A stretch of DNA of 12,780 nucleotides from SIG603 sp964370775 (GCA_964370775.1 CAYJKT010000048.1:1-12780); one strand, 5' to 3'; shown: positions 5,506 to 12,706, counted from the first letter of the stretch. The notes: generated from the letters alone by a model not told the origin. Numbers and translations: made by a program.

Positions 5506-6630
5506 TTATACATACATTTCGCTAATATCAAAGTTGACTTCTTTTAAGTGTTCTGGTCTTCCAACATTTAACTCTGTTTTACTATCAAAGAAATGGAGAT
5601 GATTTTGAAGAAGTTCAGCATACACTGTTTCCCCAATTCTACAATTTAGGTTTTTAACTGTTGCAATAATTTCTGCACCGTCTACATCTAAATAAACAGC
5701 AAAATTAGCTCCCTGGTTTTCAATATATTTCACCGTTGTTTTTAAAAATCTTTCATTTGCATCATCTTTATACAAAATAATATTTTCAGATCTAATACCC
5801 ACCGTATACTCTTTGTCTTCAGCTAAATACCCTTGCCAATCGTCAAGTAGATTTAAGTATTGTCTTCTTAATTTTACCTTGTTCAAGTGTACTTTTGTCT
5901 CAGGCAACAAATTCATTGGTGGCGAACCTATAAATTTCGCCGTGAAAATATTTCTTGGGTGGTGATATACCTCATAAGGCTTATCACACATTTGAATTTC
6001 ACCCTTAGATAAAAGAATAATCTTTGTTGCAAAAGTCATAGCCTCAATTTGGTCATGTGTGACATATACCATCGTTTGTTTGTACTTGTTATGAATATCT
6101 AAAAGTGCTTGCCTTGCAGAAACTCTAAGTTGAGCATCTAGATTTGACAAAGGTTCGTCTAGTAAAAATATTGAACGACGTTTCACAGTAGCTCTTGCTA
6201 GTGCCACTCTTTGTCTTTGTCCGCCTGAAAGTTGCTTTGGAGTTCTTTTTCTATACTCTTCTAAGTCAAGCATTTTCAACACTTCATTAAGTCTTTTTTC
6301 AATTTCATCTTTGTTCATTTTTGCGGCTTTTAATCCATACGATATATTACGTTCAACAGTCATGTGTGGATATAGAGCATAGTTTTGGAAAACCATCGCA
6401 ACATCTCTTTTATCTAGCGCTACATTTTTCACATCATTGCCATTTAGTGTTACATTTCCACTTTGTATGTCTTCTAAACCTGCAATCATTCTAAGTAGTG
6501 TGCTCTTACCACATCCTGATGGACCTAAAAGCACAAGTCTTTCACCTTTGTCTACACTAAAATTTATATTTGGTATAACAATATTGTCACCATACGCTTT
6601 TTGTACATTTTCAAACTCTATTGCTTTCAT
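5506..6630 (-). CDS. ABC importer ATPase, MalK/UgpC/MsmK type
   Basis: This 374-residue ATPase energises the adjacent permease pair from the cytoplasmic face. All motifs are intact: Walker A GPSGCGKST (36-44), Q-loop Gln82 in VFQNYALYPHM, signature LSGGQ (134-138), Walker B IFLLDE (154-159), D-loop SNLD, and switch His192 in VTHD. The Walker-to-signature region is followed by HHPRNIFTAKFIGSPPMNLLP, the usual junction to the C-terminal TOBE/OB regulatory domain of carbohydrate-type (CUT1) ATPases, which fills the rest of the protein. It starts 3 bases after the preceding permease stop, with a GGGGGT ribosome site inside that gene's tail. Many Clostridia share one MsmK among several sugar importers. 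A dedicated ATPase inside this operon suggests a self-contained importer. Confidence 0.93.
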   Translation of the reverse strand: MKAIEFENVQKAYGDNIVIPNINFSVDKGERLVLLGPSGCGKSTLLRMIAGLEDIQSGNVTLNGNDVKNVALDKRDVAMVFQNYALYPHMTVERNISYGLKAAKMNKDEIEKRLNEVLKMLDLEEYRKRTPKQLSGGQRQRVALARATVKRRSIFLLDEPLSNLDAQLRVSARQALLDIHNKYKQTMVYVTHDQIEAMTFATKIILLSKGEIQMCDKPYEVYHHPRNIFTAKFIGSPPMNLLPETKVHLNKVKLRRQYLNLLDDWQGYLAEDKEYTVGIRSENIILYKDDANERFLKTTVKYIENQGANFAVYLDVDGAEIIATVKNLNCRIGETVYAELLQNHLHFFDSKTELNVGRPEHLKEVNFDISEMYV

Positions 6631-6633
6631 CTT

Positions 6634-7458
6634 CTATTTTACCCCCGAACTTATAAATGTGTCTATTATATACTTTTGGAAAATTAGATATAGTATTAAT
6701 GGTATTATCATGGTAACTACCGACATTGCCATAGCTGATACAAAACCGTCTCCACCCTCACCAGAAATAAACATTTGAAGTGCTAGTGGAAGAGTGTAAT
6801 TTTCTGTTGTTTTAAGTATCATTCTTGTCCAAATGAATTCGTTCCAACTCAACGTAAAAAACCAAATTGCCGTTGCTATAAGTTGAGGACGTATTAAAGG
6901 CAGCACCATGTCTCTCATAATGGCAAAATCTTTTACACCATCTAATCTTGCAGCTTCTATAAGTGATAGGGGAATATTTCTCATAGCTTGAACCATTAAA
7001 AACATTGCAGAACCAGAAAACACTTGTGGTAAAATCACACCTGCGATATTATCTAGCAAGTCCATTCTTGCAAGCATTAAATAGTTTGGTATCATTGTCA
7101 CCGTGAATGGCACAAACATAGAAATCATCATCAATGATTTAACTGATTTTGAACCTTTAAATGTATAATACACTAATACGTATGCAGCAAAAAAAGCACA
7201 AAATATTTGTAAAAATGTTGTAACCGTTGAAACAATAAATGTGTTTCCTATTATCTGAAACATTGGAAGTCTTTCAAAAAGTCTTATGAAATTATCAAAT
7301 GTCATTCCATCTGTAAACAAGCTTATAGTGTCTTGATACGCTACTTCTTCTGTTTTAAGTGAGTTAGAAATCGCAAAGATAATAGGGTATATCATGGCAA
7401 ACACTACAACTATAAACACAAAATGCCACACGACTTTCCATCTTGTTTTAGTTTTCAT
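6634..7458 (-). CDS. ABC importer permease, MalG/UgpE type
   Basis: This 274-residue membrane protein has about six transmembrane segments. The first is WHFVFIVVVFAMIYPIIFAI and the last is near VVTMIIPLILYLIF. The cytoplasmic coupling loop that docks on the ATPase reads EAARLDGVKDFAIMRDMVLP, the classic EAA motif of MalG-type subunits. A FxxxxSWNEF segment before the last helices is also typical. It overlaps the end of the MalF-type gene by 11 bases, which implies translational coupling and a fixed subunit ratio. Family members import oligosaccharides, polyols or glycerol-3-phosphate derivatives. The transported compound cannot be read from this subunit. Confidence 0.92.
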   Translation of the reverse strand: MKTKTRWKVVWHFVFIVVVFAMIYPIIFAISNSLKTEEVAYQDTISLFTDGMTFDNFIRLFERLPMFQIIGNTFIVSTVTTFLQIFCAFFAAYVLVYYTFKGSKSVKSLMMISMFVPFTVTMIPNYLMLARMDLLDNIAGVILPQVFSGSAMFLMVQAMRNIPLSLIEAARLDGVKDFAIMRDMVLPLIRPQLIATAIWFFTLSWNEFIWTRMILKTTENYTLPLALQMFISGEGGDGFVSAMAMSVVTMIIPLILYLIFQKYIIDTFISSGVK

Positions 7459-8335
7459 AATACACCTTCTTTCCTACAACTTCATTTAAAATAAATAGAC
7501 AAACACCAAAAACTAGTAATGCAATTACAGATACAGCAGCAGCTTCCCCTGTTTCAAAAAGTCTAAATGCTCTAAAATATGCATCGTATATGATATTAGA
7601 GCTTGCAAAGTTTGGTCCACCCTCTGTTAGAACTTCAATTGGACTAAATACATAAGTTAAACCTTGCACTATTGTCATAACGAATATATAGAATGATGTA
7701 GCACCTGACATTGGAGCCACGATATCAACAAATATTTTAGGTAGAGATATACCGTCAAGTCTTGCAGCTTCTATAACTTCTTCCGATACTCCACTTACAG
7801 CAGCTAGTAACATTATAAAGTTATATCCAAAGCTTTTCCATGATGTTATAAGACTAATAACTACAATTACAAGTCCTTCCGTCTTAGACCAAACAGGCAT
7901 TTCAAGCCCTACTGCTTCCATCAACATAGCCACAGGTCCTGCCACAGGGTTTAGTATCCATGTGAAAATAATAGAACCTACTACCAAAGAAATAAATCCT
8001 GGCAAAAAAAGTGATACTTTATAAAACTTTTTCCATTTCACAAAAACAAACCTGCATACAAATGCAAATATAAAAGGAGTACAAAAATTTATTAAAAGTA
8101 ACAAAACTATATAAACAATAGTATTAGACATTACTTTTAAAAAATCTTCATCTTTAAACAAGTCCGTATAATTACTTAAACCCACAAAATCCATCTCTGG
8201 TTTTACCATGTTCCAATCAAAAAGACTTAGATATATTGTATAAAAAATTGGAACTGCAATAAATACAATAAAAAATATTGCGGCAGGTGTTAAAAATAGA
8301 TACGGTTTTGCTTTATTAAAAACACGTGATCTCAT
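7448..8335 (-). CDS. ABC importer permease, MalF/UgpA type
   Basis: This 295-residue membrane protein has six predicted transmembrane segments. It opens with PYLFLTPAAIFFIVFIAVPI, the usual first helix of UgpA/MsmF-like permeases, followed by SLFDWNMVKP.MDFVGLSNY, their typical first outer loop. The EAA coupling loop is EAARLDGISLPKIFVDIVAP. The C-terminus (SVIALLVFGVCLFILNEVV) is the last helix. GGAG lies about 11 bases before the ATG. A 92-base gap with a strong hairpin separates it from the binding-protein gene. It forms the heterodimeric channel with the overlapping MalG-type gene. Confidence 0.92.
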   Translation of the reverse strand: MRSRVFNKAKPYLFLTPAAIFFIVFIAVPIFYTIYLSLFDWNMVKPEMDFVGLSNYTDLFKDEDFLKVMSNTIVYIVLLLLINFCTPFIFAFVCRFVFVKWKKFYKVSLFLPGFISLVVGSIIFTWILNPVAGPVAMLMEAVGLEMPVWSKTEGLVIVVISLITSWKSFGYNFIMLLAAVSGVSEEVIEAARLDGISLPKIFVDIVAPMSGATSFYIFVMTIVQGLTYVFSPIEVLTEGGPNFASSNIIYDAYFRAFRLFETGEAAAVSVIALLVFGVCLFILNEVVGKKVYYEN

Positions 8336-8367
8336 AAAAACTCTTTCTCCTATAATCTTATAGACTA

Positions 8368-8401
8368 AACATCTTCCGAATTAAAGAAAACGGAAGATGT
8401 T
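8368..8401 (-). promoter_or_regulatory. Intercistronic hairpin between binding-protein and permease genes
   Basis: AACATCTTCCG (8368-8378) is perfectly complementary to CGGAAGATGTT (8391-8401) around a 12-base loop. In the minus-strand transcript it lies just after the binding-protein stop and is followed only by TTTAGTC, a poor T-run. It is better explained as an mRNA-stabilising or partial-termination hairpin of the malE-malF kind, which lets the binding protein be made in excess over the permeases. A weak terminator is the alternative. Confidence 0.6.
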
Positions 8402-8427
8402 AGTGTACTTACAACCTATATGTATTC

Positions 8428-9717
8428 TTACTCGTAAAGTGCGTTTATTTCGTCTTGTGCTTTACTTAAAGCATCTTCTACACTCACGTCTCCACCCAAA
8501 ATTTCATCTCTTGTAGTAATCAAAGTTTGTTCTGCTTTCAAACCGTGGTCACCAGGGAACGATGCCCAAGGCACTGCATACTCAAGGCAGTCATACGCCA
8601 TTTTTGTTACTTCGTTTGTTTTTAACAGGTCTGAGTCCTCTGCTGATTTAATTGGAGGAATATATCCAGTTGCTTCATCCCAAGCAATCATATTTTCTTC
8701 TGCCAAAATCCATTCAACAAGTTTAGCTGTAGCCTCTTTATTTTCATCACTACTAGAAGTTACTGCAAGGAAATTACCTCCACAAGGAACTTTCTGTTCT
8801 TTTCCTTCCCATGATGGAGCTGCTAATACTTCTACTTGTGCCTCTGTAGTAGTCGTAATCATAGTGCTATATGAAACTGATTCCATATAAATGCCGATTT
8901 CACCTTTAATAAATGCCTGTTTTCCCTCTTCTACTGCTGTGTGCAAAGCAGATTCGTCTACAAGCACTGCATCTGCATATAGTTGATAAGCTTCTATAGC
9001 CTCAGGAGAATTGATACTGCTAAGGCCATCTGTTATATAGCTTCCTCCATTGCTCTCAATGATTTGTTGCAACTCCCAAGTATAAGCATACTCAGCTACA
9101 TACATACCATATTTATCTGTGTTATCGCTTATAGTTTTGGCAGCCTCTGTTACTCCTGTCCATGTATCTAAGCTGTCTAAATCTACATTCGCTTCTGCTA
9201 ATATATCTGTGTTTACATATAAAACAGGTACTGAAAGTCCGTAAGGAAACCCAACAACTTCACCCTCTGCATTGATAGCTAAATCTTTGATAGATTCAGA
9301 ATATGTATCGTCAACAAAGTTGTCTTTTCCGTCTTCTGCATACGTAGCAAAAAGTTCATCAGCAGGTGTGTATGAAAAGTTATTAGAAAAATACTCTTTA
9401 TAACTCCAACCAATTTGAACAAGGTCAGGTGATGTTCCCGCAGCTGCTTCTGCCTGTAAATCTTGCATTATACCTTGATAAGTATTTGGGACGAATTTTT
9501 CTGTAACGTGTATTTCATCTTGTGATTCGTTAAATGCTTCAATAATTTCAGTAACAGTAGGGCCTGCAAATGTTTCTGAATTAATGTGCCAATATTCAAG
9601 CTCTATTTTTGAACCATTTTCCTGAATTTCTGAACCCGATGCAGTGCTACAAGCTACCGCACTAAATGCCATTATCAGAGATGCTGCAATAACACTAATT
9701 TTTTTTGATATACTCAT
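8428..9717 (-). CDS. Lipoprotein solute-binding protein of a carbohydrate-type ABC importer (UgpB/MalE-like)
   Basis: This is a family-1 extracellular binding protein of 429 residues, anchored outside the membrane. The signal peptide MSISKKISVIAASLIMAFSAVA ends at a lipobox (AVAC) with lipidated Cys23, then a Ser/Gly-rich linker. ELEYWHINSETFAGPTVTEI, the tract EAFNESQDEIHV and the region around AAGTSPDLVQIGW are typical of the ligand-binding lobes of COG1653 proteins. I chose ATG 9715-9717, because GAGGA stands about 7 bases before it; a TTG two codons upstream has only 2 bases to that site. It starts 26 bases after the dehydrogenase stop. The family binds sugars, oligosaccharides or glycerol-phosphate compounds. 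Its place between phosphonate-catabolic genes suggests a phosphonate ester or phosphono-glycoside ligand (inference). Confidence 0.92.
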   Translation of the reverse strand: MSISKKISVIAASLIMAFSAVACSTASGSEIQENGSKIELEYWHINSETFAGPTVTEIIEAFNESQDEIHVTEKFVPNTYQGIMQDLQAEAAAGTSPDLVQIGWSYKEYFSNNFSYTPADELFATYAEDGKDNFVDDTYSESIKDLAINAEGEVVGFPYGLSVPVLYVNTDILAEANVDLDSLDTWTGVTEAAKTISDNTDKYGMYVAEYAYTWELQQIIESNGGSYITDGLSSINSPEAIEAYQLYADAVLVDESALHTAVEEGKQAFIKGEIGIYMESVSYSTMITTTTEAQVEVLAAPSWEGKEQKVPCGGNFLAVTSSSDENKEATAKLVEWILAEENMIAWDEATGYIPPIKSAEDSDLLKTNEVTKMAYDCLEYAVPWASFPGDHGLKAEQTLITTRDEILGGDVSVEDALSKAQDEINALYE

Positions 9718-9743
9718 TATCAATTCCTCTTTCTTTTTACAAT

Positions 9744-10880
9744 TTAATAAATTTCTTTTAACATATTCACTATATCGTCAGTACAAATTTTTGCAGGATT
9801 ATTGTCAATTCTACCTTCTGTAGAGCCATTCTCTGCAAGAAAATTAACTTTATCCTCAGTAACACCAAAATCTCTTAATCTACAAGGTATATCTGCTTTT
9901 TTAAGAATTTTTTCTATCAAAGGCTGAACTTCGCTTAGATTATTAACCATAAAAGCTTGAGCCAACAGTTCTCTGTCTTCAATATACTCATCATTAAAAG
10001 TTATCATTGAACCGATAAGCATACTGACTGCCACTCCATGAGGCACACCATAGTGCATAGTAAGTGGATACGATATAGAATGACAAGCTGTTGTTCTTGT
10101 GTTTGAAAAAGCAAGACCAGCAAGCATACTACCTTTTGCCATTTCATCTTTATGTCTTATTTCTTCATAATCATCAATAAGCTTATCAACTGATGACATA
10201 ATACATCTTATTGATGATAGAGCAAGTGCCTTTGTTACAGGATTTCTTCCCTTAGCCCAGTAACTCTCAACTGCGTGAGCCACTGCATCCAATGCAGATG
10301 ATACTGCAAGCTTTAGTGGCATTGAGTTTAATAGTGTTGCATCAACTATTGCTGCAAGTGCATAATTATCTTGTCTTTCAATAGATAATTTCTTGCCCTC
10401 TTTTGTGTCCCAAATTGTCGCCCAACAAGTTACTTCGCTTCCTGTTCCAGCAGTTGTCGGTACGCCTATCCATGGACACATTGGTTTTGGGCAAAGTTTA
10501 TTTTTCATCATTTCTCTAAGCTCATCTACGTTTTCAAGCTCAGTACCAACAAGAGTAGCTAGTATTTTTGCACAGTCGAGAACACTACCTCCACCTATAG
10601 CTACTATTAAATCTATGTTTGCATTTTTTGTATCACTGTATAACTCAAATAAATTTTCAGGAGTTGGATTTGAATATGCAAATACGCTTGTCAGTATATT
10701 GTTGTTGGAATTTAGATATTTTTTTACATTTTCATTTTCTAGAACCATTTTGTCCCAAACAACAATTAAGACTGATTTATATGTTTCTTTGCCACCCATG
10801 GCTTCGTTTATAATCTCTTCAAGATTTGCAAGTATTCCGGCACCTTGAAAAGTTTTTACTGGGTTAAAATATTTATACAT
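9744..10880 (-). CDS. Iron-containing alcohol dehydrogenase, phosphonoacetaldehyde reductase / hydroxyethylphosphonate dehydrogenase type
   Basis: This 378-residue group III alcohol dehydrogenase has the nucleotide-binding GGGS at 96-99 followed by LDCAK, and PTTAGTGSEVT at 141-151. All four metal ligands are in place: Asp198, His202 (LDAVAH), His267 (ACHSISYPL) and His281 (VPHG). The catalytic-region histidine of FucO-type enzymes (FucO His267) is replaced here by Tyr271. I recall the SYPLT.H.G.PHG form from the phosphonoacetaldehyde reductase branch (PhpC/DhpG-like), which interconverts phosphonoacetaldehyde and 2-hydroxyethylphosphonate. The TAAGGAG ribosome site overlaps the phnX stop, with 11 bases between the genes. 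With phnX alongside and no biosynthetic pepM, it probably works in the oxidative direction on hydroxyethylphosphonate. Reduction of the acetaldehyde made by PhnX to ethanol is the main alternative. Confidence 0.85.
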   Translation of the reverse strand: MYKYFNPVKTFQGAGILANLEEIINEAMGGKETYKSVLIVVWDKMVLENENVKKYLNSNNNILTSVFAYSNPTPENLFELYSDTKNANIDLIVAIGGGSVLDCAKILATLVGTELENVDELREMMKNKLCPKPMCPWIGVPTTAGTGSEVTCWATIWDTKEGKKLSIERQDNYALAAIVDATLLNSMPLKLAVSSALDAVAHAVESYWAKGRNPVTKALALSSIRCIMSSVDKLIDDYEEIRHKDEMAKGSMLAGLAFSNTRTTACHSISYPLTMHYGVPHGVAVSMLIGSMITFNDEYIEDRELLAQAFMVNNLSEVQPLIEKILKKADIPCRLRDFGVTEDKVNFLAENGSTEGRIDNNPAKICTDDIVNMLKEIY

Positions 10881-10891
10881 TGCGACACTCC

Positions 10892-11680
10892 TTATGCACT
10901 GAAGTTAATGACCTTAATCACATCTAATAACTCAGTCATATCATTTATTACATAATCGGCACCTGCGTCTAAATATTTTTTCTTAGCATTTGCTTTCGCA
11001 ATCTCTTGTTCTTCTTTTGTCATCTTGTTGTATTCTTCCTTGTTAAGCCCCAACATGTTTGAACCTTCAAGAATACCAACACTAATTACACCTGCATTTT
11101 TGCCTTCCAAAATATCCATTTTTGTATCTCCAACTTTTACAATGTTTGATACATTCTCAACAGACAATTTTTTCATACAATCAAAAATCATAAAAGGTGA
11201 AGGTCTTGATGCACCGTCTACTAAGTCTGGAGTAACTACCACATTAGGTTTAACACCAATTGACTGAGCCTTTTGTATTACTTTCTCCATCATAGCACTT
11301 GTATAACCAGTAGTAGAACCTACTTTAATCCCCATTTCTTTCAGCGAATTAAGCGTATTTACTACTCCGTCTATTGCTACAGTGTACTCTACAACCACTT
11401 CGTATAAATCCTCTTCAAATATTTCGTAAAGTTCTTCAACATCTTGCTCATTGAAATCTCTTTTATATAACTCTTTAAACAAAGTTTTAACTCTGTCAAA
11501 ATTCAGAATTGTTCTGATATGGCATTTTTTCTCCATACCCATCGGTTTGTTTATTTCCTCTTTAGTAAGTTCTATACCCTTTTTATTAAAAGTTCTTGCA
11601 AAAACATCTACAGGAGCACATGATCCATAATCCACCATAGTACCTGCCCAATCAAATACAACCATTTCTACTTTACTCAT
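10892..11680 (-). CDS. phnX: Phosphonoacetaldehyde hydrolase (phosphonatase)
   Basis: This 262-residue HAD-superfamily enzyme splits phosphonoacetaldehyde into acetaldehyde and phosphate in the cytoplasm. It carries the PhnX version of HAD motif I, FDWAGTMVDYG, with nucleophile Asp10. The Ala at position 12, where ordinary HAD phosphatases have a second Asp, is diagnostic of the family. The cap domain holds KPMGMEKKCHIR, which aligns with the B. cereus KPMGLLK segment and makes Lys51 the Schiff-base lysine. GSTTGYT is motif II and KVGDTKMDILEGKNAG is motif IV. AAGGAG lies 8 bases before the ATG. It is the first gene of the seven-gene operon. The usual partner PhnW (aminoethylphosphonate transaminase) is absent here, and a dehydrogenase takes its place. 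Confidence 0.95.
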   Translation of the reverse strand: MSKVEMVVFDWAGTMVDYGSCAPVDVFARTFNKKGIELTKEEINKPMGMEKKCHIRTILNFDRVKTLFKELYKRDFNEQDVEELYEIFEEDLYEVVVEYTVAIDGVVNTLNSLKEMGIKVGSTTGYTSAMMEKVIQKAQSIGVKPNVVVTPDLVDGASRPSPFMIFDCMKKLSVENVSNIVKVGDTKMDILEGKNAGVISVGILEGSNMLGLNKEEYNKMTKEEQEIAKANAKKKYLDAGADYVINDMTELLDVIKVINFSA

Positions 11681-11709
11681 TTTAATATCTCCTTTTCAAA
11701 TTTTCTACG

Positions 11710-11738
11710 ATTATAATAACAGATATTTCAGCAATTAA
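11710..11738 (-). promoter_or_regulatory. Promoter of the phnX operon
   Basis: On the minus strand a perfect -10 TATAAT (11710-11715) is preceded by 17 bases and a weak -35 TTAATT (11733-11738). Transcription would start near 11703, leaving a short leader to the AAGGAG ribosome site. The poor -35 box suggests dependence on an activator, and 11-bp-period repeats lie directly upstream. Confidence 0.55.
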
Positions 11739-11749
11739 AAGCAAATTCA

Positions 11750-11780
11750 GTTAAAACTTCTGTAAAACTTGCGTTAAACT
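11750..11780. promoter_or_regulatory. Three direct repeats with an 11-bp period, candidate Pho box or DeoR operator
   Basis: On the plus strand GTTAAAACT, GTAAAACT and GTTAAACT end at 11758, 11769 and 11780, exactly 11 bp apart. In the direction of the operon they read AGTTTAAC-gca, AGTTTTAC-aga, AGTTTTAAC. They lie at about -47 to -77 from the predicted start. Repeats of TTAACA-like hexamers at an 11-bp period are how PhoP/PhoB-type response regulators bind. A DeoR-family operator is the alternative. Confidence 0.5.
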
Positions 11781-11807
11781 GCAATATATAGCTAATATTT
11801 GCTGTTT
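11776..11807. promoter_or_regulatory. Inverted repeat upstream of the phnX promoter
   Basis: AAACTGCAA (11776-11784) and TTTGCTGTTT (11798-11807) form an inverted repeat with one mismatch and a 13-base spacer. It overlaps the outermost 11-bp repeat. It is a plausible binding site for the neighbouring DeoR-type regulator. No matching copy was found upstream of the regulator gene itself. Confidence 0.3.
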
Positions 11808-11823
11808 TTTGCTTTTAAATGGT

Positions 11824-11853
11824 AAAAAAGTAGAGACTACGCTACGCAGTCCC
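11824..11853 (-). terminator. Intrinsic terminator of the DeoR-type gene
   Basis: On the minus strand, 3 bases after the TAA of the regulator gene, GGGACTGCG-TAG-CGTAGTCTC forms a 9-bp stem containing two G-T pairs. After TAC it is followed by six Ts (11824-11829). It separates the regulator from the phnX operon and implies the operon's own promoter. Confidence 0.7.
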
Positions 11854-11856
11854 ATT

Positions 11857-12624
11857 TTACTTAATAATAAGCCCTAACTTTTTATAGTATTCTATTTTTT
11901 CCTTAGCTATATCATTATCTGTATAAAGCACATCAATATCATTTAGTGCAAAAATCTGTCTTTGAGAATTTTTGTCAATTTTTGTAGAATCCATTATAGC
12001 AACAACTTTTTTGGAATTTGTTTGAGCTGATTTCATAGTACCAAATTCCTTTAACCTAAAATCTGTAAAACCTAAATTCTCATTGACAGCATTTATGGAT
12101 AAAAAGCAAATATCTGGAAAATATGAGGCACACTCATTTTCACAGGCAAAACCATAAGTGGATTTTTCTGTCATATCGACAAGTCCTCCAATAAATGTTA
12201 CTTCTATATTATTTTTGCTGTTTCCAATTGCACTAACCACCTGAAAATTATTAGTAATAACAGATATATCCCTGCACGTTTTTGCAATAATGTGAGCAAG
12301 CAAAGCACCGGTCGTGCCCGAATTAATAAAAACAACATCATCTTTTTTTATCTCATTCACTGCTTTTTTACAAGCTATCATCTTTTTGTTAAGATTATTA
12401 ATTTGACGCATTTCAAAATCATTTTGGTGAAAATTTTCTATTATATTAGTATCCTTGGCAGCTCCACCTCTAACGTATTTCAAGAGCCCCTCTGTCTCCA
12501 TAGCTTTTAAATCTCGCCTTACAGTATCTGGTGATGTTGATAAAGCAATCGTAATTTCATCTATTTTAAGTGTCCTACGATTTTCAAACATATCTAGTAT
12601 TTTTATTTTTCTATCTTCGTACAT
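11857..12624 (-). CDS. DeoR-family transcriptional regulator
   Basis: This protein of about 255 residues has the N-terminal DeoR HTH: LKIDEITIALSTSPDTVRRD is the helix pair, followed by LKAMETEGLLKYVRGGA, the family's wing. The C-terminal sensor domain carries FINSGTTG, VITNN, FIGG, SINAV and DSTKI, typical of DeoR sensors, which usually bind phosphorylated sugar-like metabolites. I place the start at ATG 12622-12624 (MYEDRKIKIL, the usual family beginning), with GGGA 6 bases upstream. A GTG four codons earlier (12636) has no ribosome site. The gene has its own promoter and terminator and precedes the phnX operon in the same orientation. It is the likely local regulator, perhaps sensing a phosphonate, phosphonoacetaldehyde or a glycerol/sugar phosphate (inference). 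Confidence 0.9.
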   Translation of the reverse strand: MYEDRKIKILDMFENRRTLKIDEITIALSTSPDTVRRDLKAMETEGLLKYVRGGAAKDTNIIENFHQNDFEMRQINNLNKKMIACKKAVNEIKKDDVVFINSGTTGALLAHIIAKTCRDISVITNNFQVVSAIGNSKNNIEVTFIGGLVDMTEKSTYGFACENECASYFPDICFLSINAVNENLGFTDFRLKEFGTMKSAQTNSKKVVAIMDSTKIDKNSQRQIFALNDIDVLYTDNDIAKEKIEYYKKLGLIIK

Positions 12625-12677
12625 ATTTTTTCCCACAATAGCACAAAACTATTTTCTCCTTACAATTTCTTATTACC

Positions 12678-12706
12678 AGTATATTTGTATGTATAAAAAA
12701 AGTCAA
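12678..12706 (-). promoter_or_regulatory. Promoter of the DeoR-type gene
   Basis: On the minus strand TTGACT (12701-12706), a 17-base spacer and TATACT (12678-12683) give a good housekeeping-sigma match about 54 bases upstream of the ATG. A strong AAGGAG (12656-12661) follows but lies too far from either candidate start to serve it well. Confidence 0.65.

Noticed and set aside
9718..9723. TTG start two codons upstream for the binding protein
   Set aside because: GAGGA would be only 2 bases from the TTG, whereas the ATG at 9717 is spaced correctly and gives a normal lipoprotein signal peptide.
10393..10848. 151-codon plus-strand frame
   Set aside because: It is fully antisense to the iron-dependent dehydrogenase, and its low-complexity Ser/Phe-rich translation is typical of an antisense shadow.
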